From positions 38,099,081 to 38,163,080 of the forward strand of contig OX485809.1 of assembly GCA_950295325.1 (NCBI GenBank): DNA of 64,000 nt, in the 5' to 3' direction. The notes below the pieces were generated by a model. The model was not told where the DNA came from, did no database searches, and saw only the letters and a list, made by a program, of their open reading frames with translations. Made by a program: the position numbers and the translations under genes. Positions within the stretch are counted from its first letter, which is position 1. Each line of letters begins with the position of its first letter. Shown in pieces: positions 12,659 through 25,617 of this stretch. Source of the stretch: Polytrichum commune. Its lineage: Eukaryota > Streptophyta > Polytrichopsida > Polytrichales > Polytrichaceae.

Positions 12659-14130
12659 TAGTCCACACCATGTCCACCTCTCATCTCCACTACCTCGTGC
12701 AAGTGGGGATGCTGCTATTCACCAATCCCTCCCGAAGAAAGGTAACGAAAGTCATTTATTAGGGACGTCTTTTGGCGTCTTGTGACATGAATTGGGCCCC
12801 TCGTGAGAGAGTTTAATCATATTCTTGTAGGTCGCGGTCCCCCCCCCCCCCCTCCTCCATTATCGTATTGAGTGTCCACATCTCAAAGAGCAAGAGTGCT
12901 CATGTTTGTATCCCAGGTGACGAAGCATGCATCGGATTCGCCTAAACTGTATGAAAAAAGGAGCCATCAAAATTCCTATGGTTTTTGAGATGTAAGCTCG
13001 CATAGTTTATATATAGGCAATAAGAGTTCCAAGTTTCATGCTTGCTCAACTCGCCCTTGTGGTGTCCCCCCACCCACCCCCCCAACCTAGTCCGCACCAT
13101 CTCCACCTCTCCTCCCTACTGCCTCGTGCAAGTGGTGGTGTTATTCACCAAACCTTTGATGAGAAAGATAAGAAAAAATTATTGATTGGGAAGGTTTTTT
13201 GCCGTTTTGTGACATCAATTGGGTCCCTTCGGGGAGGGGGGGGGGGGGGGGGAGTAAATGCCCTTGTAGGTTACGGCCTCGGACTCCCTCCATTATCATG
13301 ATAAGTTTATGCATCTTAAAGAGCATGTGCACTCATGTTTGTATTCTAGATGATGAACCAAGTGCCGACGATGAAGAAAACAAGTGCCTAAACAAATTCC
13401 TAAATCAAATGAAACTTGGAGAAGCCGATGGCCATTATTTCTCGATTTCCGCTCGGGTTGCGCTGGTTCGCCCGTGTTGGTTGTATTTTGGTGCCATTCT
13501 TGCAATCGAAATCTCAATTTGTGCCCCAAAAAAAGTATTTTAAAAAAGGAAAAGCCAATATGTGTGTAATTGTTTTCCTAGAAAGTTTCACACATGCATG
13601 CATACCGTACTACCTTTACCACATCGGGTATTTATGGTATAATATGTATTGTATTTGTATTTGTAGATTCAACAATTTGAGTTTAAGGGAGGAAATCGTT
13701 GTTTCCATATTTATTTTTTAGATTTAAAAAAATCCTTCAATGGTTTAATTAGTACCAAAGTGGTAAAGGTACTACAATATTTTACAAAGATGTGATAGGA
13801 ATTTCACATTTCATGCTAGCTTGACTCACCCTTGTGGTGTCTTTTTATCCCCCCCCCAAAAAAACAAATCAAAAATGATAAATTCATACCATCTCCACCT
13901 CTCACTTCCACTACCTCATGCCATTCATGGTGCTATTTATCAATCCCTTAATAGGAGAAATTAGTAAAATTCATGCTCATGGAAGATTTTTTGGCTATAT
14001 TGCAGTGAATTAGTCCTTCAGTCTAGTGGGTCGATGTTTTTGTAGGTCATTGTCTTCTTCCATTACCATGTCAAGTTCCCACCTCTCAAAGAGCAAGGGC
14101 ATTCATCTCTTCATCACGGATGATACAATA
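12659..14130. repeat. Three degenerate internal repeat units in unit B
   Basis: This is the counterpart of the 3472-4900 repeats, with units at about 12659-12925, 13088-13350 and 13885-14130. Homopolymers have changed length (C14 at 12839-12852, G17 at 13236-13252, C7 near 13851). The conserved spacing between the two units shows no selection for reading frame. Confidence 0.7.
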
Positions 14131-16543
14131 AGTGTCAATGAAACCAAAGCAAGTGTCAAAGTAGAATCCTAGAAAACAAACCATAGTTATAATTAGAAAA
14201 CCAAACTATAGTTTTCCTTGCAATTTTTTGTCCGCATACATATCATCCAAATATGCGTTAAGAATTTCAAATTTCATGCTAGCTCAACTCCTCAAGCTAA
14301 TTGTAAAATACAAAGACAAATAGTTAATTGTGCATGCATTAGAGTTTTTGAAATAGAGATGCATGTATGGATGAACTTGCTTTAAGTTGCACCATCTCCA
14401 CCCCTCGTAACTCAATGTCAATTTTTTTGTTCATCGTTGTCCAAGCGTTGGTCGCTATTTTGAATGGCATTGACAATATGGAACTTATGACACTTTCATC
14501 TAAAATAGCAAAATATAACATATTTTGTCATTTGATGGATTGTGTTTCGCAAGTTACCCTTGATGTAGGCAATGGTATTCTTCCGCTAAGTACCCAACGC
14601 AGTCCAAAATATATTTGACCATCATCCAATTTATATGCTTGATTTGCGATTATTGGACCTTACAAATGGAAAATGTTTCTACAACAAAGTGAAGCACGAC
14701 TACGTCGTTTCCTACACTCAAACAATTCCCCCTGCCCCACCTCCCTACAAATTGTTGAACATTTAAAGTGTTTCACCGGTAATTCATACAATTTAGGGTT
14801 GTATGAATCACAAAGAATTCATGCAGCACAATAGATAATCTAAATATGAACCTCAATCGAACATAATCTCTTGATCAATTTTGATTGTGAAACCAACCAT
14901 AATCTATTGTCATAAAACAATTTGGATGTCTTGTTTGCAAGAGGTTCAATGTGTAGAATATGTTGGTAAGTAGGGAGCACCACCGCTTGCAAAGGCAAGC
15001 ATGCAACATTCCACAAAGAATGTAGATGTTTTATTTTTCATTGGTATGTTGTAAATTTGTCATATGATGTGTTGTTGGTAGTTGTGAGAGTGTGGTTGAC
15101 AATAAGTGGAGGTACCCTACATGGTGTTCATTGAAATACTATTGGATTCTTCACAAATTGATTTATGACATCTCTTTTTCTTCATTTTTTAGAGCATCAT
15201 AGCTCTCATACAAAACTCCACATTGATGTTATTCTCTTATCTTTAGTATCCCAAATATAGTTGGTGAGGAATTTTGACTATATTTTATGTTGTTTTCAAC
15301 AACATTCTTATACCTTTGACTTTATAGATGCCATGGAGTTTTGTTCCATGATCTCATTGAGATTGACAATTTATTTGAAGGTCTTGATGAACCAAAACAA
15401 CATGTCAAACAAAGAATTTGAGCAACTAAACCACAACAACAACTCCCAAAACTCTTCAATTCAGTCCAAAAGAGAGTCAACTTCTATATGTACATGCTCA
15501 AAACCATGTGCATGACCTTCATTACCGTAGTTCATTGGGATGTTTCTCCTTTCACACCCCCCCTCCCCCCATGTTTCGAGAGGGAAAAAAACGCATGGTA
15601 ACTCTTGTTCCATAGCACATCACTTTGAGACTCATCCCTTATGATGTCATTTTTTTCCTAAGTTTTGCGCATCCCCACCAAACATCATCAACATCGCGCA
15701 AAGATGTTTTATTTGGGGAGGGGGGGGGGGGTCAATTTGAAACCAAAAAGCATTTCCCAACTCCTCAAGATTCCTTACCCACAATGGTTGCTATGACATA
15801 CCAAGAGAAAACTGACATGTTTTGTGAAGGGATCAAGCGCAATAACAAATCTATGTGAGTATAGAGTTTGTCTGGAGAATGATTAATGCAAACAAGGGTG
15901 TCACATTCAAAACATTATTCAAATTCATAACATTGTTTTGTGGGACTGATAATAATCCATAGAATATTCCCATGTTTAGACTAAATATAAAGAATCATAT
16001 GTGAAATATTGACAGTTCCACATAACATTGTTATGGATTTGAATAATGTTATGTTAGACTTGGTGTGCCAAAAACTTATATTAATATCAAGCCACTATAG
16101 CCAAACACCCATGTTTGTGGGAGGAGTAGGATCGATCCTAGAAATTAACTCATTCTAGCAAAAATATTTCATTGACTCCAATGTTGGATTGCCTGAATTG
16201 CTCAAATCAAATAGCACAACTTGGACCAGTCCCAAAATTATTTGGGGATTTTTCCAAACAAGACAAACAAACTCATAGACCCTTCCAACGTCTACTTTTT
16301 TTTCATGTATCCGGAACCTTCTTAGAGATTTTTTTTAATCACAAATGGAGGAAATATTTGAGTACAATTTCAATCTTTAATCAATGGTAAAGATGATTTT
16401 GAACTATTAATTATCCATTATGTTTGACAAGAAATGATAGAGTTCTTCGTAATCATGAAATGGGATCCCTATGTAATATACGATGGAAGCTAGCATGTGA
16501 ATGATGAGTAGTGAGCAATAACATGCAAGGAGTGAGCAATACC

Positions 16544-17031
16544 CCCAGGGAGTGCATTGTTCAAGTACTGTATTTATACACGTGGGTGCACAAAAGGGGT
16601 ATTATTAAAAACAAGCATGTACAAAATGTATGTGCAAGAGACATATTGCTATTAAGCAAGAAGTAGATATACATGAGGCTATAGAAAAATATATGTAAAG
16701 TACGCATTTACGCGTTCAAGTCAGACTTGGACCAAGAATCATGTGTTTTTTCATCCACTAAGTAACGACTTTATAACTAAAAATCCATGATTTGATATTA
16801 TACATATAATAGGGCCATATTTTTGGATTTCCAAACATTTGTACACATGTTATATACAATTTCTGTATTTGTTTTTGGACCCTTGTGTACGTATGGAAAT
16901 GTATTTTGAAGCAATGAGATTTGTAAGTATATTGCTTGATTTTAGCAAAAATAAAATGTATACAGGGGTATTTTAATAAGGGGCATGCACGCACGTGATG
17001 CTTGGTTTTAATGAATAGTACACTCCCTGAG
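16544..17031. mobile_element. 488-bp hAT-like MITE with 8-bp target duplication
   Basis: Identical GCAATACC copies lie at 16536-16543 and 17032-17039. Unit A has a single GCAATACC at 7295-7302 with no insert, which is the empty site. The ends are inverted: CCCAGGGAGTGCATTGTTCA on the left, and CTCAGGGAGTGTACTATTCA reading in from the right. CAGGG-like ends with 8-bp duplications are typical of hAT elements. There is no transposase, so it is non-autonomous. Confidence 0.9.
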
Positions 17032-18300
17032 GCAATACCATCAGATAGAAGTTTTCATTTTATGAATACATTTCATAAAGTTGAATAGTTTAGCTATAAA
17101 TAGAATACAAGGGCACATATGACATCCAAAAATAAACCATGTCACCATGGAATTCATGCTCTACATCGTGTCAAGGGGTTTATTACCATATAATACACCC
17201 GGTATATGTAGATCTAGAAAAACCTTAATATAATGTTGTAGCTTTAATGTTAGTAAATGGAACTCGAAAATAGCTACATTTACCTACATATATTGAAATT
17301 TCATCAAATTTATATCTCAAGAATGTACTAACATCACATCCTAATTATAGTATTAACTATTGGTGCTCAACAATAGTTGCAGCCCTATATGATTCGGGTA
17401 TGATGTGCATGACCTTGTTGTAGTTCAAATTTACAGCAACATAAATGAAGGTGTTTGCCGTCATGTAGTCAACCTTGCACACATTGGAAGTGTTCTAGTA
17501 TCTCATTTGTTCTTATGCTTTGCATCACGTGCATTTGGATTGCGCCAACTTTTCAATGTTGAAAACCTACATCTTCTAGATTAAATATCTCAATCCAAGG
17601 TTTTCACTTACAAATTAAATACCTCATCCCCAATTACTTTCGCTTTCAAATTTGAGAAATATTTAAAAGATGTATTCATTCATATGACACAACTCATAAG
17701 AATTTGACCATGCAACATTCGTCGTTGAACCCAAGGAAATGATAAAACCTAGATTTATGAGCAAATAATCATTTGAGTCACCATGTAAGCACAAATATTA
17801 TCAAATTTTAAGAACTTTACAAATGTGATTTGTAGATCTACCTCTACTTTAAATATTTCAATAGCTATTTTATTTGTAAACAACAACAAAGTGCAATAAA
17901 CAATAACTCCCCCTTATATATATAATAAAATTCAATGCCTCTAAAAATGCCCTTCTATGTAGTCATATTATTGAATTTGTGGTGTCCAAAGGACATACTT
18001 ACCTCTCCAAAAGAATAAAATCATAGCGCCTTATTGATTTGTACATAACTAGGTGGATTAATATCCCTCCCTTATGCGTATTTTGTAAACCAAATTTTCA
18101 ATAAAAGCCTTAGCTACTAGATTGTAGACTTGGAGTATATGTACTTTGTGTATGTTAAATTGGGTAGTTGGGTGCAAGCAAATATGTTCCAAAACAACAA
18201 AACTTATTAGTCAAAAACTAAACTTTGCGACAATTAGAGCTTGCTTAACATTTACGTCTCCTACACCATCTAAATAACAATATGATCAATGGAATTGACC

Positions 18301-20690
18301 GAAAATAAATGGTATTACGTATAACAATTGGGTGCAGTCAAATTGAGATCATGCACTTTATACCCCCCCCAAATAAACACCCTCTTGACACAAGTGTATA
18401 CCACAACACATAGTAGTTGTCCTCCCTAAGAACCTACCAAGAGCATGTGATCATTTTTTTTTTAAAATTTTTTGTAGTAGAAAGGCCACAATCTCAGCTA
18501 TTTTGAAAGATTATGAAAGCCTTCCTTTGTGCCCACACTAGAATACAACCACCATTATAGAGTGACATGGTATTGTGTTTCAACATCTTGCATTGTATTG
18601 TGTATGACTAATTTTTGCAAGGTTTTTCTACTGAAACTATAACTATAATTACATGTGTTGATGGGACCGGTGATCTTGATCACAAAGAGTTATCCACATC
18701 ATAGTAGGGTTGTGACATCTTCAAAGTACACATCACAACAATCAATCACATGTTGGAAGGTTATTATGTTGCTTGTATGAAAGAAAGCTAATAAGAAAAC
18801 ATCATATAACTAGTGCAAAGATATGGTTGTAAATAGGTCAAATTATTAAATCGTACATCTATGAGTCTCAACCAATACCATGGGGTGGGCACTACTAGTA
18901 CATTTTTCTCATAATGGTTTACAAATGGTCCTAGCAATGCTTCCCATGGCTTCCAAAATGATTTTGGAAACTCACCAAAAATTTACAAGTGTTCTTCTCA
19001 ATGCTGAGATGATCAATATTAACATTTGGATACTCTTAAATTACTCTTAAATTTTCCTTTATTTTTTTGAAAATATTTACAAAATGCCCTCAGACCGTTT
19101 TATAGGGCTTTACAAATGATTTTACAAATCTTCAAAAAAATTGGGATTAGTCACCTCGGTGCCTCAATGACTAATATCACCATTATGCATAAGGGAGAGG
19201 CATTATTTTTCTCTAGTATGTACATCTAGAAAGTTTATTAATTTTTTTGAAGTAAAGGTAGATGTATAGAAGGAGGACCTAAGGTTTAGAGAAAAAAACA
19301 ACAATAATGTGTTAGTTTCATCCAATTCATGTTTCCATGCATTGTTGTCATTTGGTCGTTGTTCTTAACGGTTAACATGTATATTCTTGTTAGGGACTGC
19401 ATTTGGGAGTAGGTTTTTACAAACTAGAGGCTCTTGGAGTGCTCATGCACTTCCTTGCTCTCTTTGTTTGTTTGATGCAATCATTGAGTTACATGCTATG
19501 AATGAAAAAAATAAAATTCAATGACTTTCTCATTGGAAAGTGAAAACGGACTTCATATGTGATAAATGCGTATTTAATTCATGACTTGCATTTTATATAT
19601 GTAGTGGAGGCGTTTATCACATTGGAATGAAGAAATCATTATAAATACACGAGTCCACTTTCTAGCATGCCATTAGTACATATACATTTGTCTTCTTTTT
19701 TTCTATAAACTTCTCGTATATAGGGGGTTTAATGTCAAAGTGACCCACGCATGTCATTTAGATTTCAAATGTGGAGTCTACCCCCCCCGGGTTGTGTACA
19801 AGCAAACATTTGAACAACATTGTGGATCCAACACTCACCACAAAACAATCAAGTCATCGATTCGATCGCATAGGGCATCAGATGGGGCTCTTTGACAACT
19901 CCATGGAAGAAAACACCCCAAGCCATCGAAGACCTCCATTTGCATTCCGAAGATGGAATGAGCTTAACTAAGAAGGTTTAAAAGTTAATTATATTTTTGT
20001 GAAAACTACAATAAGCAGTAATAATTGCTATTTGAGTTTACCACTAGGAGTTTCTTGAAGATGAAGTGTTAAGCGTGAGACATGATTTTAATTGCATGGT
20101 CAGGAGAAGCAATCCCCAAATCCAAGGTCGATGACTGTGACATAGTCTTGACTGGGTTCATTTTGATTAGCAACATTGTTGTTTAGGAGACTCCTTGTGT
20201 GATACACTACCCACATGGTGCAAGCGGAGTAAAGTGGACAACTCCTAATCCCTGCCTAGGTTCAAGTGACAATAATTTAAAACTGTACACTATCTTTGAA
20301 TTTTGGGAAGAATTTTTTTTATAGATATTCAAAAAAACATATTGATTTACAAAGCCAAACAATTCATGATGACAAAAAAATTCCAAAAAATTCCTACATA
20401 TTTTAGAAGACGGTGGACATGGTGTGCAAGTAGGTGATATTGAACAAGTGATTGTCTAAAGTTTGTTTAGAATATGATAAAGTTACATTAAATTGATGGT
20501 TTTTTTATTTTTTTTGTGATGATGACCTCAAATTTAAGGAATTCAAGGAATATGAAAAAATCCAACTTTAAAATATTTAAGGTCATGAAATTTATGTTCA
20601 AAACCAAATTCAACCATGTGCTTTTGAGCATCATTTTTAACGATAAGATTTGAAGATCTTAGCTTCATATTCTACGTTTGAATATTTCAC
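18301..20690. other. AT-rich intergenic stretch
   Basis: I see no supported gene. The longest short reading frame (19771-19971, +) has no recognisable motif and no splice context. The stretch contains poly-T/poly-A runs and a C8 tract near 19782. Confidence 0.5.
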
Positions 20691-21658
20691 TGTCGCGCAC
20701 CTCTCCATGAAGAGTGCCTGAAACACCATGGGCACAAGGGGGACCTTGGAGTGATACCCGGGACTTGTGGCGCCGTTGTTGAAAGGGCCCAAGTGATCCT
20801 AGTGTGGGTGAAGGCCCTGGGCGTTGGGAATGCCTCCCACCCACAGAGACTAGGAGTCATGAGGGTAAGGCCATCAACTATGCGTAGCTTGTGGCGTGCG
20901 GATTCTAGAATGCTTAACAACACCTCAATCGGAGGTGTGAGCTAGGAGATATGGCAATTTGAGCGGGCGCTGTCACGGAACAACGCCCTGGTACAGAGTT
21001 GGCTTGGGAGTGGCTCCCGGGATTGCCAAGGTTTGAACAAGCATAACTTCCTCAATACTTGCCCAAATGGGGCAAGCGAGGAGTTCATCGGTATCTAAAT
21101 GAATCGTAGATGATGATGAAGTGAACATCAGAGATCGTACAAGGGAGTTATGTTGTTCTGAAGCTGCTGGGGGCTTCCAGCCCCAACGGCTAAGGAAAAA
21201 TGTCTACTTGGCCCCATCTCTTAGTAGAGAAACAAAAGGTTTGTTAACGGTGGGGTAGGGACCTTGCTTAAAGTCCTAAAGGCTTCTATGGGTGAGACGG
21301 TGTGGCCAACCAAACCCACACGAGGCCGAATAGCACGGCCTCCACGGGCATTGGCCCAACGTGGGGACATAGTTGCCTAGTATGATTTGGGTTGTTATAG
21401 TATTACTCTGGCAACGCAATGATCAACTAAAGATTGGACTTCCATGAATTGAAATCCACATCTAAGCACTGGTTACCGATTAAGGGGAGAGTCCCGAATA
21501 CAAGAGTAGGAGGGTTGGTCCCCCTCTTAGACTAAGAAGTCTACAGTATGGGGAGCTAACCATTAGCATGGCGAAATGCAAAAGGTCAACGTTTGTGACC
21601 CTTATTAGAATTGAAGAATTATCAAGTTAGTTAAGGGACGCTAGCAAGGGTTGCGACA
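20691..21658. mobile_element. Probable solo LTR (968 bp)
   Basis: This block is distinctly more GC-rich than its flanks. It begins TGTCGCGCAC and ends GGGTTGCGACA, so its termini form the short inverted repeat TGTCGC...GCGACA with the TG...CA ends of LTRs. The flanking 5-mers TTCAC and TTAAC differ by one base, fitting an old 5-bp target duplication. No gag-pol sequence and no second LTR are visible, so a recombined solo LTR is the simplest reading. No second copy in the window confirms it. Confidence 0.6.
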
Positions 21659-22230
21659 TTAACACAACAATAGAGATCATCATGAAAGAAAACCCAATTT
21701 AAATAGTAATCTACTTTTAGGCCTCTGACAAAAAAAAAATAGAACATGATTTTAGTATACCAGAGCACTATGTTGGTCCACTTTACCATGCTTGCACCCT
21801 ACACATGTAATATGACTATAACAAAATTATTAATAGAGCTTTCTTGTGCAAATCATTGGTTTTCCACATGCGTTCGATTCCTGTTCACATCTCATCCATC
21901 CATGTTTTTTACTACACCGTGGTAGTATTTTTTGTTTGATTGTGGCGTGATAATTACTTGATGATCAAATATATCTACATCATTGGAAGGACAGAAAATG
22001 AGATTCTCATCACTTTATGAATATATCAAGACCCCATACTGATGCTAAGTCTAAATATAGGTTCATTTCTTCAGAGCTTGCAATATAACTTCAAAGCTTG
22101 ACTTGTTGCCAAGCTTTGGGAAAGCTCCTACACAATGAAAGACGTTATTGCACTTTGTGAACTCCGAATAGTAACACACACTAACTAGACAATTAGTGCA
22201 GTGATTCATTTGAGTTCATGAGATCCTATG

Positions 22231-22370
22231 TACTAGGTAGCGGTCATCTACAGAGTGGCTACTGGGTGTAGCAGGGGAGCAGAACCTGCCGAGTCGCGTC
22301 AGCGACGAGGGAGGTTCTGTTCACCTGCTACACCCGGTAGCCACTCTGGATGACCTGCTACCATACGTAG
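22231..22370. repeat. 140-bp near-perfect palindrome
   Basis: The left arm (about 22231-22297) and right arm (about 22302-22370) are complementary with few mismatches around a 4-nt centre (GTCA at 22298-22301, flanked by GTCGC and GCGAC). Shared arm motifs include GAGTGGCTACTGGGTGTAGC on the left and the inverse of GCTACACCCGGTAGCCACTC on the right. It lies about 180 bp before the first ATG of the recombinase gene, so it could be a fold-back MITE, a recombinase site or a promoter element. Confidence 0.8.
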
Positions 22371-22552
22371 CCGATGAAGGATCTCAAAAATAGTTACCTG
22401 CCTACCAGTTACTACTAGGTACCTTCCTTGTTGGCGGGAGGTAGGAATTTCAAAAGTGTCACGCCGAGCTATCTCCAACACTTCTATTCTCAGTTTAGGC
22501 TTTTTGTGCTCTGTCAGTTCTGTCTTTGTTGTCTGCCAGTCTTGTCGCTGTC

Positions 22553-25500
22553 ATGGAAGGTAATTAAGAGGATGGTGACGTTGAGCAACATCAACCTATG
22601 CCGTCATTCAAGTTGTTTAGTGATGACGATGAGTTGGAGAGGCCGTTAGAAGTTGGTGCTTCAAGGGGTAGAAAGAAGGGACGTTCTGGCACCAAGTTTC
22701 GTGGATCTGGAAGGCGCAGTCGAGGTTGAGGACGAGGACAAGCTCCTGTGCATCGTGATTCACATGGTGTCGAAGAGATCTATGTTCCATCAGAAACATC
22801 TTTGTTGAATTCATCACAGTTTGCTTGTGGTGCAGATGGCGTTTTGTTGAGTGATAGCCATAATGTTGTTTCAAGTGTGCAAACTGTTTGTATTGACGCA
22901 CCTCCATCCTCAGATGTTCGTGTTGATGGTGTTGATTCGAACATTGTGAGAAGCAACACTATTCCCAATGTTTTGAATGCACCAGTGTTTGTGAACACTA
23001 CTGTGTGTGCAAATCTCACAACTGCTGCATCCGTAAATGCTACCTTCATAAATGGGACAAGAAGTGATGGCAATCCAAGCTCTAGTTCTGTGCATCTTGG
23101 GGAGGTTCCAGTGCATGCTAGTGAGTTTCCACTCCAAGATAGATCTTCACAGGACCTTGTTGTGCATGTGGCACATGCGATTGTTCCATCTTCCTCGGAA
23201 TTTCTGGATTTAGATCAAGAGGATTTCAATAGTGTCCAAAATGGCGATGAATCGAATAGTTACCAAAACGAGAGGTGGTGTATCAATAGATTTAATGCTT
23301 GGCGTAGGCACATGAATATCCCCACTGATATCCCCGTGGAAAAGATTCCACTACAAGAACTTGGTGTGATTCTTAGCAAGTTCTTTTTGATGGTTTGCAA
23401 GGTTGATGGCAGCAGGTATCCAACCGAGTCCATCAAAAACCTCTTGATGTCTTTCAATCGCATAATTCTAAGAGAGCAGAAAACTCGCATCAATCTGACT
23501 GGGAATGAGGAGGTTGAGTTCAATATTCAGAGGCATCCGTGGTTTATTAGTGCTTGTCGCGCCGTACAAAAGGCAATGACCAAAAGTAAGGATCTAGGGG
23601 CCAATAAACCTCGGAGGAAAGTCGATCCTCTAATTTATGAGCAGGAGAAGTTAATCTTGGCCCATCCTTTACATCAGGTTACATTTGCTCATGGGATTCA
23701 CAAGAGAATGGCCTTTTACTGTTTTATTGTCTTCCTCATCAGAGGTAACACTGAATTGTGGAAGGTAATGGTCAAGGACTTCACAATTGAAGTGGATCAA
23801 CGTGGACGTGAGTTCTTGAAGTAGGTGTCCTCTCTTCAGAATCCATCAATTTTTAGAATCTACAAGTGCCTTTGTTGTATCTGTATATGTGCATTAAAGT
23901 TCTGAGTATGAGCGTAATATTATTCTCATTTGAATGGCCTTTGGTCTTGAGGTTCAGAATGATGCATGACTAACAACTTCAGTAATTAGGTGTCTACAGG
24001 CCTGCTCGGAGTCTCAAACATTTTCGGTAGTTTGAGTATGAACATATTAACAATATTGATATGTTGTGCAGGTACGATGAGCGTACTTCAAAGAACCACA
24101 AAGTTACACTCAGCAGGTTCCAAGAGGAACACTTCAGGAGGCCAGTAGTTTCTTTCAATCCTGATGTAGTAGCCACATTTCGAGCTCTTTTGTCTCATAT
24201 GCCAACCAACTCAGAGCATGGTCATCTATTTCTTGCTGCAATTGTCAATCCACGCTCTAATATTTGGTTCAGAAGTGGCATCAATGTTGGTGAGTCAGCT
24301 ATGAGAAACTGGATGCGTCAGATGTGTAAGACAGTAGGTCTAGTTGGTGATTTTACTAATAAATCAGGGAGAGTGACTGCAATTTCACGCATGTCAGCAG
24401 GTATGGTCCCTAGAAAAGCAATCGCTTCAGTTACTGGTCATCGTGATGAAAAGACTCTTGAAAGGTACGATAGAACGTTGCAATTGCAACAAAACGCTGC
24501 CCAAGCTCTTTGTAGGGAACCTTACGATGAGGATGGTAATCCTCTTACATATGAAGACCATTATCGCAGGCAAATGGAGCATTACCATGCGCATGAAAAT
24601 GTGCTAGAGGATAGTACATCAGAACTTCCTCCCTCTCATGGAAGTGGCATCCAACAAGGTTTTGGTGGTCGACTCCAGATCCGATCTGCACCGGACCAGG
24701 TTGAGGAACAAAATTTTGTTTCTGAAGCTTTTGAGGAAGATGTTCATAATACGAGTGAAAATGATGATGAAATTGTTGTTTGTCCTGAAGTTCAAGAGTG
24801 TGGCCAAAATTTAGACGATCCTTCTATTCTCCCACCAACAAAGACTAGGAGATTTGATTCCACTTCGCATGTCAGATTCCAGGTTCCTCCTACTACAATT
24901 CCCCATGCAAGTGCCTTTCGTCCAAGTAATGTGCACAGTGCATTTCGTCCAGTAGCTTTTTGCCGACCTCATGTGCCGCCTCCAATATACAGACCTCAAG
25001 CGGCTCCATTGCAGAGGCAATTTTATACCCCTTCAAGGCCTTTTAATCATGTGTACAAACCATACGATATCTATCGTGATAGGGTTTTTGCTCCTCCGCC
25101 GAGGCCTATGGCTCCTTATCAACATGTTCAGTCTATTGGTCAGGCAAATCCCGGTAACATCAGGACAGGTTGCGGTAACATACCATATGTTGTGACACCT
25201 AATACGTCTACCCCGGAAGCTGTGTGGTTAGAGTACGTTAAAGAATGCTGGAATTATGAATGGACATCTTTTGAGAAAGAAGATTTCAGTCATCACATCC
25301 CGGCTACTACTGTTGATGCTGTAAATTTACCGTGTGTCCAAGCTGTTTCAAGTGGTCAATGTGCAGAAACTAATGATGTTAATCAGGTCATGCAAGATGC
25401 TGAGAGGAATAACCAACAAGTTGGTGAAGGAGTTGCAGTATTGAATCCCGTGGCATTGCAACAAGTTGATGTCCCTAGGCAAGCTGATGTTGGTCGAATT

Positions 25501-25617
25501 CAGTTCCATGCTGGAGTTCACCACCACTACAATATTGTTTTAGGCGATCCCATCTCTTTGTCAAGAGTTTTGGAGAATATATTCCAACGAACTGGACGTG
25601 ATGGTTCAGGGAATTAA
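22553..25617 (+). CDS. Crypton/DUF3504-type tyrosine recombinase gene
   Basis: The main exons are about 22731-23820 and 24072-25617, joined across a 251-bp intron (donor AA|GTAGGT, acceptor TTGTGCAG|G) that restores KYDERTSKNHK. The N-terminal part is Ser/Asn-rich. Next comes a SAM-like helical domain (INRFNAWRRHMNIPTD, then DGSRYPTESIKNLL), followed by a catalytic domain. Catalytic positions are the box I Arg in IRGNTELWKV (codon 23741), the box II Arg in NKSGRVTAISRM (24370; the usual HxxR His is Lys here), the His in TGHRDEKTLERY (24439) and the nucleophile Tyr (24466). This order matches Crypton YRs and the animal ZMYM2/QRICH1/KCTD1 recombinase-derived domains. The C-terminal 250 residues are acidic, then Pro/Arg-rich. 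The start is unclear. ATG 22553 is followed in frame by TAA (22565) and TGA (22727), but an intron from donor AAG|GTAATT (22560) to 22730 would remove both. Otherwise translation could only begin at 23312. From codon 22748 the frame runs 872 residues. Confidence 0.8.

Larger units (their letters stand above)
9787..18300. repeat. Tandem segmental duplication, unit B
   Basis: This is the direct-orientation partner of 1187-8558. Relative to unit A it lacks about 1668-2216 and 2579-2847. It carries extra segments at 10841-11283, 11404-12350 and 16544-17031. The duplication ends at 18300, where unit A ends at 8558. Beyond 18300 the sequence is unique in the window. Confidence 0.9.

Noticed and set aside
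22299-22481. Short minus-strand frame starting MLEIARRDTF
   Set aside because: It overlaps the palindrome and has no splice or homology support.
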